Shown here piece after piece: positions 51,350 through 60,686 of a stretch of DNA of 64,000 nt (positions are counted from its first letter, which is position 1; every line of letters starts with the position of its first letter). The stretch spans positions 186,001 through 250,000 of the forward strand of contig JAUIIL010000001.1 of assembly GCA_030431635.1 (NCBI GenBank), read 5' to 3'. The position numbers and the translations under genes were made by a program. The stretch comes from Bacteriovoracia bacterium (GTDB lineage: Bacteria; Bdellovibrionota; Bacteriovoracia; Bacteriovoracales; Bacteriovoracaceae). The notes beneath the pieces are model-generated. The model saw only the letters and a program-made list of their open reading frames with translations. It was not told the DNA's origin and ran no database searches.

Positions 51350-51684
51350 TCGTCGTCCTCCTTCTTTTTAGAAAGTTTTTCGATAATCACATCATTTGAT
51401 TCAATGATTGTTAGAAGAGATTCATCAATTGGAACTTTTTTATCTGTAAGATCATCAGTATAATATTCATCAGCCTTTACAGTCATTTCATCGTAGTTCT
51501 CACGAATCGTTTCAATTAACTCGTTTTGTTTTCGCAAGACTTTTACAATTTTATAATCTCTTTTTTCCCTGCTAGTTGAGCATGATGTTAGTATTCCTAG
51601 TACAGTTACTATGAGAATTATTTCTAACTTATTGCTCCTTTTTGATTTAACTTTTTCGTTTTCTTTTTTCTGCTTATTAGGCAT
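51334..51684 (-). CDS. Small lipoprotein of the conjugative element
   Basis: A 116-residue protein. ATG 51684 is chosen for the AGGA site 6 bp upstream; the frame stays open through the GC-rich oriT candidate but that extension is not protein-like. A basic N-terminus (KKENEKVKSKRSNK) precedes a hydrophobic segment and lipobox LTSC. The mature part is charged and helical. Lipoproteins next to transfer genes may act in entry exclusion or pilus assembly; no specific family is recognised. Confidence 0.6.
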   Translation of the reverse strand: MPNKQKKENEKVKSKRSNKLEIILIVTVLGILTSCSTSREKRDYKIVKVLRKQNELIETIRENYDEMTVKADEYYTDDLTDKKVPIDESLLTIIESNDVIIEKLSKKKEDDEWPEL

Positions 51685-51733
51685 TTTAGTTCCTTTTTTC
51701 TTTAGGTTTGTTTCCAAGCTATTTTTTCTATTT

Positions 51734-51874
51734 TTGGCCGAGGCAAGCGGGGAGTTTGATATCAAACCCCCAAAAAAAATGCCTTCGGCCAAGGGGTATA
51801 GACCCATTTTTTGCTTGATGAGGGCAAGCCCCCATACCCCCGAACAAGTGCAGACAGGCCTTGAGCCTGTCTGC
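51734..51874. other. Candidate origin of transfer (oriT): GC-rich nested inverted repeats
   Basis: This 141-bp stretch is clearly richer in G and C than its surroundings and holds several inverted repeats: an outer pair TTGGCCGAGGC (51734-51744) with GCCTTCGGCCAA (51781-51792); inside it GGGGAGTTTGAT/ATCAAACCCCC (51749-51771); then GCTTG/CAAGC around 51813-51829 before the C-run CCCCCATACCCCCG (51829-51842); and a perfect 10-bp hairpin GCAGACAGGC/GCCTGTCTGC (51850-51874). It lies between the transfer gene block and the mobC-relaxase unit, where oriT is expected. The nick site is not known; the C-run next to the hairpins is the obvious candidate. Confidence 0.55.
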
Positions 51875-51932
51875 AAGTCCTTCTGCGAAGTCTTCCTTAA
51901 AATTTCAAAAACTGCCGTATTTGCCATTTTTG

Positions 51933-53444
51933 TCATCCCATCATCCCCACTGCTTTAGCTCCAACACTAGCTGTTTTTGAGCCAGCACTTTTAGCATCAT
52001 CAATGAAATCTGGTGCTGATTCCGTTTGCGTATCACCTAAAAGTGGAGTCAGTTTATAGGCCAAGAACGCTGTGAAAACTGGGCCAGTTATAATCTGAAT
52101 CCAAGAGTAAACAGCATAGAGATAGAAAATCTTTGAGGTCACAACCTTAGAAGAATAAAGTGAAATTCCATCATAAAGATTTCCTAAATCGGCCATTGTT
52201 CCTGTTGCCAATGCCAAGTTTGTGATCAAATGATAGCTAAAAGTCCAAATCGGAATCCATGTCAAAACGCTAAAATAGAGTGTGAACCAGTAAACAATCC
52301 ACTTCCATTTTCCAGCAACTAAAGGAAAAACAAGGAAAGGAAAAATCACAATTAGGAACAATTTAATAAAGCCTGCAATGTGTGGTGCTCTCGTAATTAG
52401 TTCACTAAATTCTTGGCTTCTTTCAGCAGCAAGAACGGAACCGTGAGTTTCCCTTCCAAGAAAAATTGAGATGAGATTATCAAAAGTAAAAATCTTTTTG
52501 AGATACTGAACAACTCTGGCGGTAGTGTTTGGAAGCTGTGATCCTTTCTGAATACCAATAATGGATTCGTTTTTGTCCAAAAAATAATTGATTAAAATGT
52601 TAGAAGAATGAAGGTTTCTCCAAGATTCTGAGGTCAAACCGCCTCTAACAAATTGATCAATGTATTTAACTATACCGGCCTTAGAATCAGCATAGTTTAA
52701 GAAATCACTTCTCAAATCAGTCTTTAAATCAAGACAAGTCCATTTGTAACCAACTGGCCCATAGTTTCTTAATTCAATGACGATGCTATCTAATACTGAG
52801 TCAATATCATGGGTTCTAAAAAAGAATCCATCCAACTTACTACGCACAATATCATCCTTCATTAGTGGTAGCGTCTTATCCAGACAGTTCTCAATATAAA
52901 GCTCCATTTCTTCTTTTAGCTTCTGGTCGTTAAGTGTGGATGCACCAGCATACATAATGGCCTTATAGAAGAAATTTGGAGCCTCTAATTGCGAATGTGT
53001 CTTAGTGAATAAATCATCAATAACTCTTGATGCTAATGCATTTAATTCCTCCGCAGTTTTAGTCAAAAGTTTGAAGATAAAGCTGACTCTGTAGCTCTGT
53101 TGAACGTCGTTGACATTCTTTTTTACATACTGGTTTGTGTGTAATGAATTGCCACTAAAGTTCGTGATAGAGACAGAAGAATCAACCCTCAAAAGAGCAA
53201 GTCCAAAGAAAAGGCTTAGGATGATTGTAAAGAACTTAGAAAGGGCCACATTTCTTCTTTTCACTAATGCCGATGGCATATACTTTGAAAAAAATTGAAT
53301 CATTGTCCAAAAAAACACAACTCCAAAAATAAAGAAAATGGCCCCTTGAAAAAAACTCTGAGAAAGTAAAACCTCCATTATTTTTGATTGTAGTGATAAT
53401 CCAAGATAGCTATAAAGAGCGTCATATCCTGTGTGTGAAAACAT
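51933..53444 (-). CDS. TraG-like polytopic inner-membrane protein of the T4SS
   Basis: A 503-residue protein with N-terminal membrane helices (FFQGAIFFIFGVVFFWTMI and FFTIILSLFFGLALL), a large periplasmic loop (about 85-340) and a C-terminal group of helices (FIKLFLIVIFPFLVFPLV, WFTLYFSVLTWIPIW). This layout and the place after the TraH-like gene correspond to the N-terminal half of F TraG, the mating-pair stabilisation protein (938 residues); the periplasmic C-terminal half of F TraG is absent. A VirB6/TrbL-like label would also fit. It is coupled to the preceding gene by TAATG. Confidence 0.7.
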   Translation of the reverse strand: MFSHTGYDALYSYLGLSLQSKIMEVLLSQSFFQGAIFFIFGVVFFWTMIQFFSKYMPSALVKRRNVALSKFFTIILSLFFGLALLRVDSSVSITNFSGNSLHTNQYVKKNVNDVQQSYRVSFIFKLLTKTAEELNALASRVIDDLFTKTHSQLEAPNFFYKAIMYAGASTLNDQKLKEEMELYIENCLDKTLPLMKDDIVRSKLDGFFFRTHDIDSVLDSIVIELRNYGPVGYKWTCLDLKTDLRSDFLNYADSKAGIVKYIDQFVRGGLTSESWRNLHSSNILINYFLDKNESIIGIQKGSQLPNTTARVVQYLKKIFTFDNLISIFLGRETHGSVLAAERSQEFSELITRAPHIAGFIKLFLIVIFPFLVFPLVAGKWKWIVYWFTLYFSVLTWIPIWTFSYHLITNLALATGTMADLGNLYDGISLYSSKVVTSKIFYLYAVYSWIQIITGPVFTAFLAYKLTPLLGDTQTESAPDFIDDAKSAGSKTASVGAKAVGMMG

Positions 53445-54766
53445 TATAAATGCCCTCCTGAATTACACATAATCCCATCGGCACAGTCCCAAAAAACGTC
53501 ATCAACTCTTTTAGAATTAAGCATATTCACATCGTTTCTAAGAGTGCTTGCTGTACTCTTATCAATGTACTTAATACCTTCTTCATTGATGCTTTTTAGA
53601 ATTGTATTCAAAGGACGTGTTCTTTCTTTGTTTAACTCCAAAGTCCTTTTAACTGATGCGGCCAAAGCGTCTTTTTCATAGCGAAGTCTTCTTTGCTTAT
53701 TCTCTGGAAGATTCACGTTTTGAGATGAAACTTGGAGAATATCAAGTGTCTGATCCATTTCGTATGAAAAACGATTGATGGCAATTGTCTCAGCGATTCG
53801 TTTACAAGCAGAGCTTCTTTGACGGTAAGGAAAGTATGAAAGAGAACGGATGGATTGCTTATCAATGAGAATTTTTTCCTCAGAACCACTAATTTTAATA
53901 AGGTCATCGTTAGTAACAATTTGATCAATTGTTGCTCTGTTTTTCTCCTTATCAATTCGAGGAATGAGTTCATCACATAGATACTTTTCCGTTTCTTTCG
54001 TTAGAAATTCAAGATGGGTTCTAGGAGTGGCCGCAAGCTTACGAGGGCCATAATCAATAGAGAGTTTTCCCTTTGAAATGACCATATCGCCAACCATAGA
54101 CTTTGCTAGGCCAACAATCTTATCACTTTCTTTTCCTTCAAATCCTGCCCATTTGGCCGAAGACTCAATAAGCTTATTCGTGTCAGTTTTAGAACCATTA
54201 CTTGAGCCTGCCCAATTCGCTAGATTATACTGATAAAGATTGTGGTTTTTACATTCCTCCATCGCAGAGTCAGCATTTCCATTATACTTTCTTAGAGCTT
54301 TGTAATAACAATCTTGTCTTTCAGCATAAAAATCCTCAACTCTTGAATCTTGAAACTTCTCGATGAGTTTACATTGATCAACTCTGAATTGGCTTAGAAA
54401 CTGACTTGATAGCCTTGAATGTTTTAGAATTGAACACCAGCTAGGCGAAAAATAACAAGTAATGAGCATCGGACTTGCTGCAATAATATCTTGTCCTAAT
54501 TGCTCAAAATACTTGCTATCAAGGATATTCTTTAGGGTCGCCTTGAGCGTTCCTTTTAAGTCAATCCTTCCGCAATCTGAACCAACCCCAAGGTCTAGGC
54601 CTAAATCAACTGTATTATGCTCATCAAAAATGGGATCGTTATTTCTTCCATTGAAGTTGAAGAGATAATCGTTTGGAGAAAGGCGGTCTGAATGTCGATA
54701 GCTAAAACCTTCGTTTGAAAATCCTGTAATGGGAACTAATAGGAGGATGAGAATAATATATTTCAT
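53444..54766 (-). CDS. TraH-like periplasmic pilus-assembly protein
   Basis: A 440-residue exported protein (signal peptide ends TGFSN). The segment GSDCGRIDLKGTLKATL, with following SPMLITCYFSPSWC and QCKLIEKF, recalls the CG(K/R)ID start and the Cys-containing core of TraH; a long helical, coiled-coil-like region follows. The C-terminus has two Cys (DCADGIMC). It overlaps traC by ATGA and precedes the TraG-like gene, as TraH does in F. The similarity is modest, so the family call rests partly on gene order. Confidence 0.6.
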   Translation of the reverse strand: MKYIILILLLVPITGFSNEGFSYRHSDRLSPNDYLFNFNGRNNDPIFDEHNTVDLGLDLGVGSDCGRIDLKGTLKATLKNILDSKYFEQLGQDIIAASPMLITCYFSPSWCSILKHSRLSSQFLSQFRVDQCKLIEKFQDSRVEDFYAERQDCYYKALRKYNGNADSAMEECKNHNLYQYNLANWAGSSNGSKTDTNKLIESSAKWAGFEGKESDKIVGLAKSMVGDMVISKGKLSIDYGPRKLAATPRTHLEFLTKETEKYLCDELIPRIDKEKNRATIDQIVTNDDLIKISGSEEKILIDKQSIRSLSYFPYRQRSSACKRIAETIAINRFSYEMDQTLDILQVSSQNVNLPENKQRRLRYEKDALAASVKRTLELNKERTRPLNTILKSINEEGIKYIDKSTASTLRNDVNMLNSKRVDDVFWDCADGIMCNSGGHL

Positions 54767-57348
54767 GCAACCCCCTGTGGATAAGTTTCAGCTAGATATT
54801 TAAGTGCCTTGTCTTTATCACCTCCAAACTCTCTAAGAGCTTTCTTTGCTGCTGCATTGTCCTTTAAGTTGGACGGACAAAGCCAGCGATCAATGGGAGT
54901 TTGAAAGTACCTAAATGCTCCTTGCTTTGTTTTATCCTTGTTAGTGTAGAAAACATCAGCATACTCACCACTAACAGTTTTAAGACTTGCCACAATTTGA
55001 GCTGTCGTTTCATCCAAGATTTCAGTTTCTTTAAGGAAGTAGCTAACATTGTCTCTTTTCATAGAAAGAAAGATGAAGTTATCGGCCGCTGCAAGCATCG
55101 CTCTACCAACTTCTAACTCAAGATAGTTTCTTGGGTTGGGAGTGATCCCAACAAGCCAATAGCCAAGCTTTCTGAATGTCTCAGCAGCATCTATGACAAA
55201 GGCAGAAGCTTGAGGATTGTTTCTCCCAAGCATCCCTAATTCTTCAATGACAATAAAACCGCCACGACCTTCATTTTCAGGGAGCTTGATTGTTTGCCGA
55301 ATTTCCTCAATTACACTCATTGTCATTAGAGCTTGAAGAGTTTCATCACTATCCAAAGCATCGAGGTCATAGACGAAAAACTTATTGTTAGAGTTTTTCT
55401 TTGTCTTAGACGTATTTGCAAAATACTTGGCATAAATCCCATCACCATAAAATGGCTTGAGCTTATGGAGAATTTCTTCAATTCTATCTCCAAGTTTTTC
55501 AAATTCAGGCTGGCTAGTGAGACTTGCTAATTGTTCAATAAAGTCTTCAATAGTGATTTCAACTTCTTTCTTGTCACTCAATTCAACAAAGTCACCGTCT
55601 AAATAAACAATTCCTTCTTTTTCAAGTCTTGATAAATAAGCATATTTCAAGGCCGAAGTGATGGCCGAAATATGCTCACTTTCAACTTGAAAGCTTGGCG
55701 AAGTAAGCTTAATAGCCGTAGATAGAAGTTGAGTAAGAAATTTAATCTTTGTTTCATCATAAATTCCACGGAAAGGGCTAAAAGGAATTTCTTTGTCATG
55801 TTCAAAGATTGTGACATCACCATCAAAGTATTCAGCACAGAAAGCACTACTGGCCTTTTTCTCAATGTAAAAGACAAGAGGTTCAGGATCTTGTTTTTTA
55901 CAACCTTGCATTAGATCTAAAATAAATGCTGACTTTCCTGAACCAGTGTCAGAGCAGACCACTGTATGATTACTTGTTTGATTGGCCGTTAGTGAGAATC
56001 CAAGAAGATTATTCTCTCTCGAAAGATAAAGCTGATTAAGCTTATCTAGGCCACGAAATGAATCATAAATTGGGAGAAAACATTGAGCGTCACTTTGTAG
56101 GATTCTAATATATCTTTGGGCTGATAAATCTGTTTTAGGTGTATAATTTAGAGGTAAAGAATTAAGAAAAAGGCCTAGGCCAATTTCATCTTCTTCAATT
56201 ACTTCACACTCTAATTCAGAATTAAAGATATTAGCAATCTTTCTGACTCTCTCATCAAGCGTGTCCTCATCTTCAGCGTTTATGATTACATTTAGAGTTA
56301 AAAATACGCATCTATCTCCGCGAGCAAGTGCATCTTCAGTATTTTTAATCTCTGCAAGTTGAATCAATCCTTTTGATGATTTAGTTTTATCCAGTAGGAA
56401 CTTTTTAAAGTTTAAAAAGTTATTAATCTTCTCCTTTTTTGGAAAACTAAAGTTATACGAGAGTGAAAATGGAAATTTTAACCTCGTAAAAAGAGCTGCT
56501 GCCCCAGCATAGGCCTGAGAAGGAGAACATTTCAAAGAAAGAACACGACTTTTAAATCCCTCTCGCTCAATTCCTTTATAATCTAAAATAGGGCCATTAT
56601 AGAGAAACTGGTTACTAAGGCTTTCATTGTAATTGATTGAAGCAAAATCTCTCTTATAGTAGGTCTTTGGATTAAACGACTTTCTTAAAAAATCAATTAA
56701 CTCACTTGCATCTATCTGCTTAATGTCATGCATCGAATTTTCTTCAAAATCCTTAATAATCGAAGAGAAATGTTTCAATGATTTAATAAAGTTTTGTGTC
56801 TCCTTAAATAGAATAAATTCATCTCTTTTTAGAAATGATTTGATTGTTCCTGCTTTTTTAAAACCATTTGGAAAAAATCTTATCGAAACTAGAGTTTCAC
56901 GTTTTAAAGGCCTATACTTAGAAGTATCTAAATGTTTTAGCTTTTGAAATTGCTCGATTCGAGCATTAAAAAGTGCCTTTGAAACAGGATGAGGATTTTC
57001 AAAATAGTTTTTAAGGTTATCCCATGTTCTGTCTCTTGGACTTAGATAGCTTTGTTCATATAGAACCTGTAATACGCAATTATCAGGAAGGTTAAACCAT
57101 CCTGATAAATCTTTAATGCTTCTTGTGATTTCATCTGCCCCAAGAGGTTCATGCTCAACCAGCTTTAATCTAAAAATGGCCCCAAGAGAGCCATCTTTAA
57201 GTAAAAAGATCTTCTCGTCTTTCATGTATTCGTTGTACGGAAGATATTTTGTTAAAGATTCTGGTCGAGAGAAAAGAGCATCTGCAAATATTTTTGAATT
57301 TGATAAAGCATCCGTAAATACCTTATTTTCCAATCTATTTTCTTGCAT
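54763..57348 (-). CDS. traC: TraC/VirB4-family ATPase of the T4SS
   Basis: An 861-residue cytoplasmic ATPase that powers pilus assembly. Walker A is SDTGSGKSAF (about 467-475) and Walker B GGFIVIEELGMLG (about 697-705). The N-terminal TraC-type domain includes the RFFPNGFKK and FSLSYNFSFPKK strands. A conserved LVGITPNPRNYLE segment follows Walker B. Length matches F TraC (875). It contains 12 GGCC sites by hand count. It is preceded by an 80-bp gap and followed by an ATGA overlap with the TraH-like gene. Confidence 0.92.
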   Translation of the reverse strand: MQENRLENKVFTDALSNSKIFADALFSRPESLTKYLPYNEYMKDEKIFLLKDGSLGAIFRLKLVEHEPLGADEITRSIKDLSGWFNLPDNCVLQVLYEQSYLSPRDRTWDNLKNYFENPHPVSKALFNARIEQFQKLKHLDTSKYRPLKRETLVSIRFFPNGFKKAGTIKSFLKRDEFILFKETQNFIKSLKHFSSIIKDFEENSMHDIKQIDASELIDFLRKSFNPKTYYKRDFASINYNESLSNQFLYNGPILDYKGIEREGFKSRVLSLKCSPSQAYAGAAALFTRLKFPFSLSYNFSFPKKEKINNFLNFKKFLLDKTKSSKGLIQLAEIKNTEDALARGDRCVFLTLNVIINAEDEDTLDERVRKIANIFNSELECEVIEEDEIGLGLFLNSLPLNYTPKTDLSAQRYIRILQSDAQCFLPIYDSFRGLDKLNQLYLSRENNLLGFSLTANQTSNHTVVCSDTGSGKSAFILDLMQGCKKQDPEPLVFYIEKKASSAFCAEYFDGDVTIFEHDKEIPFSPFRGIYDETKIKFLTQLLSTAIKLTSPSFQVESEHISAITSALKYAYLSRLEKEGIVYLDGDFVELSDKKEVEITIEDFIEQLASLTSQPEFEKLGDRIEEILHKLKPFYGDGIYAKYFANTSKTKKNSNNKFFVYDLDALDSDETLQALMTMSVIEEIRQTIKLPENEGRGGFIVIEELGMLGRNNPQASAFVIDAAETFRKLGYWLVGITPNPRNYLELEVGRAMLAAADNFIFLSMKRDNVSYFLKETEILDETTAQIVASLKTVSGEYADVFYTNKDKTKQGAFRYFQTPIDRWLCPSNLKDNAAAKKALREFGGDKDKALKYLAETYPQGVA

Positions 57349-57427
57349 TTTGTTCCTTTAAAGTTAGAGGTTTCCCTGACACTCAATGAGTGTTTTAAAA
57401 AACCAGTTTTTATAGTTACTTTAGGTC

Positions 57428-57697
57428 TTAGTTAGTCCATTTTTCCTTTTCGTAAATGACTTCAATCCATCCTCCATGAAAGTAATCACCTGACGGCAAT
57501 TCATGGGGAACAACATAGACCTTTGCTTTCTTTGAGGGTTGACGATTAAACTCCTCATTTTTCACTGATGCTATTTGGGCCTGCTGTTTTTCATATTCAG
57601 ACCTTTCATTTAGCATACGAACTTTAGTTCCAGAGGATGAGCAGCCAACCAGCAAACTAGAACAAAACATTAGTATAATAAGAATATTCTTTTTCAT
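57428..57697 (-). CDS. traV: TraV-like outer-membrane lipoprotein
   Basis: An 89-residue lipoprotein with lipobox LVGC. The C-terminal sequence KVYVVPHELPSGDYFHGGWIEV recalls the W/Y-V-x-P-x-x-D/L-x-x-G-D-x-x-H...V end of TraV proteins, which with TraK and TraB form the outer-membrane core complex. It is about half the length of F TraV and lacks its Cys-rich middle. It overlaps the end of traB by 41 bp, with AAGGAG before its ATG. Confidence 0.65.
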   Translation of the reverse strand: MKKNILIILMFCSSLLVGCSSSGTKVRMLNERSEYEKQQAQIASVKNEEFNRQPSKKAKVYVVPHELPSGDYFHGGWIEVIYEKEKWTN

Positions 57698-58955
57698 TTT
57701 CTTTACTCCTTCTAAGTTCTTTAAAGTAATTGTTAGGAAGCGAAACAGATTTTGTCATAACAAGCCAAGTATCGAGTCCACTACCAATTTCAATGTAAGG
57801 CAGTAATGATTGTGCTTGTTTGAGATACCACTGCGTAACAAGAGAGGCGGCATTACTCACACCGCCAGCAGCAATATATTTTCCTTGGCTACCTGTAATT
57901 AGCGAAGAACTTTGTCCTAAAGCATTTTGAGATTGTTGTACTTGTGCTTGCTGAATTGATTTTCCAACACCCTCAACGATGCTAGAAAGAAATGCCATTG
58001 CTGCAACTCTGTCCTGTTTACTAACAATTTTTCCTCTTACACCAAAGATATTGTCCTTATCATCAGCGAGATAACCGTCAATCTCTCTCTCAAACATTGT
58101 TCCACTTTTAGATACACAACTAATTTTTGTTCCTTGAGCTTCTACTGATTCTGTTGATAGGTTTCCTTGGGTTTTCAAAATGGCAAAGCATCCAGTAAGA
58201 TCAATCTTTTTCTTATTTGGGCCAACAAATGCATAATCTACTTGAGCTAAAACTGGATAGGCCTTTGACTCAATCGAACGAACCCCCGTTAAGAGTTTAA
58301 CTTTGACGTAAGAACCAGTTGGCAAGACAACTTCTTTCTTCTTAATTTCTCGCTTATTCTTAACGTCTTTAAAAACAACTAATTTGTGTCCTTTAACTCT
58401 ACGGCTTTTTACACTTTTACTAACTTTAGTTTGTTCTTTGCCAAGAGTTGCAGTCTGACTGTTTGCAGGAGAACCATCAATAAGATATTTGCTCATATCA
58501 TCTGCGGGTGGAGAAAGCTCAACTTTCTCCACTTTCTGATTAGACGACTGAGTTGTTGAAACTTCTTGTACCTCTTTTTCAGGCTCCTTTTCTTTAGTCT
58601 CTTTATTCTCATTGCTAGTGACCTTTTCTTCACTAAGTTCCTTTTTGATCTTCGTAATCTCTTCATGCATTTTCCTATTTGATTCGATTAACTCATAGAC
58701 TTGCTTTTTGTAGTAATCATCCTTGCCTTTGTATAAGTCCTTATTAGAGCTATCAAACACTCTTGCATCTTTATCAAAAGCAACTTCTCTTACAGAGCTG
58801 ACCATCGCTTTTTCTTCAGTATAAAAAATCTCAAAGACAAATCCTAAAACAAGAAATAGAAAAACACCGCCGCCAATGGCGATGCTTTTCTTGTTTAATG
58901 TTAGAAATGTTTTAAGCTCTTTTGACTTTAAATAACTGATTAGCTTATCTTTCAT
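57657..58955 (-). CDS. traB: TraB/VirB10-family core complex protein
   Basis: A 432-residue inner-membrane protein: cytoplasmic N-terminus, one helix (SIAIGGGVFLFLVLGFVFEI), a coiled coil (about 75-110), a Lys/Glu-rich linker and the VirB10-type beta-barrel domain from about 210. Family marks are GSYVKVKLLTGVRS, FVGPNKKKIDLTGCFAI, GNLSTESVEAQ, ISCVSKSG and GYLADDKDNIFGVRGKIVS. The segment EGVGKSIQQAQ may be the antenna region. It is joined to traK by an ATGA overlap and a strong AAGGAGG site. Confidence 0.88.
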   Translation of the reverse strand: MKDKLISYLKSKELKTFLTLNKKSIAIGGGVFLFLVLGFVFEIFYTEEKAMVSSVREVAFDKDARVFDSSNKDLYKGKDDYYKKQVYELIESNRKMHEEITKIKKELSEEKVTSNENKETKEKEPEKEVQEVSTTQSSNQKVEKVELSPPADDMSKYLIDGSPANSQTATLGKEQTKVSKSVKSRRVKGHKLVVFKDVKNKREIKKKEVVLPTGSYVKVKLLTGVRSIESKAYPVLAQVDYAFVGPNKKKIDLTGCFAILKTQGNLSTESVEAQGTKISCVSKSGTMFEREIDGYLADDKDNIFGVRGKIVSKQDRVAAMAFLSSIVEGVGKSIQQAQVQQSQNALGQSSSLITGSQGKYIAAGGVSNAASLVTQWYLKQAQSLLPYIEIGSGLDTWLVMTKSVSLPNNYFKELRRSKENEKEYSYYTNVLF

Positions 58956-59722
58956 TTCTCCTCCTTCACAAATCTAACTGGAAGAGTAAGGTCACGATGA
59001 TAAGAAGATGGAGCCGCAACAACCCTCAATAAAGTTGAACCTTTCGGTGGAATGGTTTCTTCATCTATTTGAATGTAGCGGGCCTGATCAGGATTACCTA
59101 GTTTTAGTTCAGTAACATCAATTTTGACAGATTGATTTCTTGAAGAATTGCTGATTTTATAAACGTAGCCATTGAAATTTTTGCCACTGTATATTTTAAT
59201 CAGTTTGGTATCAATTCCTTTTTTCCAAGGCCAAATATCTGCAAAAACGTCCCTCACACTAAAACTTTCGTGATTGTCACTTCTAAGCATTGTTTTCATA
59301 GCATCAAGAGCATTAATCTCTGAAATGTCTTTGTGTCCCTCGGCCTTTTCAGCAAGTGGCTTAAACTCATAGACGTCATCAGTAATTTTGTTTTCATACT
59401 TGTTGAAAACTCTAATTTTAAGTTTGATTGTGTCACCAGTATCAAGCCTAAAAACTAAGCGTCCATTTACCTTGCTAATCATTGGTTTTACGATTAATTC
59501 ACTTGTGTCACCACTTTCGGTATCATAGCGATTAACAATAACACCATCAGGAACCTTCATTGATTTTACCTTGCTCATAAAAGTGAAGACGGTATCTTCA
59601 CTTCTAATAAGATTTACAAGCTCAACATTGCTTCCATAGTAGATTGTCTTTGCACTTGCTTGAGGTGGATAAACCAATGAAAGAGCGAGAGAGACAATAA
59701 TGAAAATTAAAGTTACTTTCAT
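58952..59722 (-). CDS. traK: TraK-family secretin-like core complex protein
   Basis: A 256-residue exported protein (signal peptide ends ASAK). It has the TraK/VirB9-type beta-sandwich pattern, with KNFNGYVYKISNSSRNQSVKIDV as the conserved strand pair and a terminal AAPSSYHRDLTLPVRFV. Length is close to F TraK (242). It lies between the TraE-like gene and traB, the F order, with an ATGA overlap on each side. Confidence 0.8.
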   Translation of the reverse strand: MKVTLIFIIVSLALSLVYPPQASAKTIYYGSNVELVNLIRSEDTVFTFMSKVKSMKVPDGVIVNRYDTESGDTSELIVKPMISKVNGRLVFRLDTGDTIKLKIRVFNKYENKITDDVYEFKPLAEKAEGHKDISEINALDAMKTMLRSDNHESFSVRDVFADIWPWKKGIDTKLIKIYSGKNFNGYVYKISNSSRNQSVKIDVTELKLGNPDQARYIQIDEETIPPKGSTLLRVVAAPSSYHRDLTLPVRFVKEEK

Positions 59723-60663
59723 TGCTGGCCTCCTTTTGAATCAAATCTCTTGAAATTATGATTCTTAAACCTTTTGAGTTTTTGAATTTCGAGGATTGAA
59801 TGTTGTCCTCTCTTTGGTGGAATAAGTTTTAGATCCATTTCAATGATTTCCTTTTCTGTTAATTGGAGTTCACTATGGACATAAACTTCTTTGGTGCAGA
59901 CACCAGTTGCTTTGTAATGTCCATTTTTCTCTAGGATTTCAATGTCAGGACAATCCAAGGCCTCTCGCATTGAGTTTTCTTTAATAAACATAACCTTATC
60001 CAGCATTTCAGCTTCAAACTGACTTTTGGTTGAATCTTTCATTCTGTTAATAAGGTAGTTATAATTTGCTTCAATACTTGAAGGTCTTACGTTTCCAAAC
60101 TTTGAAAACATTGTCCTAATTTCTTCTTTGACCCATTCGTCTGAAACAGTTTGAGGACTTACAGGCAAAAAGTCGGGAAAAATTATGTATTCTTTTTCCC
60201 TAAGCTTAGTAGTCAGCTCTGAAACTTCTGACCTGTATAGTCCACCAACCAAGCAGACTAATACCAGAAGAATTAGTCTTTGATGCTTTAACGAGATTGC
60301 TTCCTTTGCACTCTGGGCCTTAAAACAAATGTATGATGGCAACACGCTTAAATCGACACCTTCATAAACTCCGCTTGGAGGTGCTTTGATTTTGGCCGCT
60401 TCAATGCCTTTTTGCATAGGTGTAATCATTCGTTTTGCCTCATGATTGAATTTCAGCTTCGCTGGTTCTAGTACCTTCAGATTGAGCTTTTCTCTCAAAA
60501 TTCTGAGATATTGCATCCCAATAATTACGATGAAAGATATACGTTTCAACACGCTCGATAATTTGATACTGACCACAGTTGGATAGTTTTTGATAAATTT
60601 TGGGAGCTGGTTGTTGAAAGTTAGTTTTAAGTTTTCTTTCATTTGTATTGTTTGTGTTTTCAT
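59719..60663 (-). CDS. traE: TraE-like inner-membrane protein with N-terminal extension
   Basis: A 314-residue protein; ATG 60663 has GGAG 7 bp upstream. A membrane helix (HQRLILLVLVCLVGGLY, about 127-143) is followed by a periplasmic TraE/VirB8-like domain with VSDEWVKEEI, ANYNYLINRM, FEAEMLDKVMFIKEN, a strand pair around HYKATGVCTKEVYVH and the final SILEIQKLKRF. F TraE is 188 residues with the helix at its start, so the first 120 residues here are an extra part. Another frame (60440-60676) overlaps this extension and also has a good ribosome site. The two periplasmic Cys (DCPDI, GVCTK) could pair. Confidence 0.68.
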   Translation of the reverse strand: MKTQTIQMKENLKLTFNNQLPKFIKNYPTVVSIKLSSVLKRISFIVIIGMQYLRILREKLNLKVLEPAKLKFNHEAKRMITPMQKGIEAAKIKAPPSGVYEGVDLSVLPSYICFKAQSAKEAISLKHQRLILLVLVCLVGGLYRSEVSELTTKLREKEYIIFPDFLPVSPQTVSDEWVKEEIRTMFSKFGNVRPSSIEANYNYLINRMKDSTKSQFEAEMLDKVMFIKENSMREALDCPDIEILEKNGHYKATGVCTKEVYVHSELQLTEKEIIEMDLKLIPPKRGQHSILEIQKLKRFKNHNFKRFDSKGGQQ

Positions 60664-60686
60664 TCTTTTTCTCCATTGATTTTCTC

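Noticed and set aside
51685-51936. N-terminal extension of the lipoprotein frame through the GC-rich region, and an opposite-strand frame at 51611-51958
   Set aside because: Both cross the nested inverted repeats; residues encoded there are not protein-like, and a good ribosome site plus lipoprotein signal marks the start at 51684.
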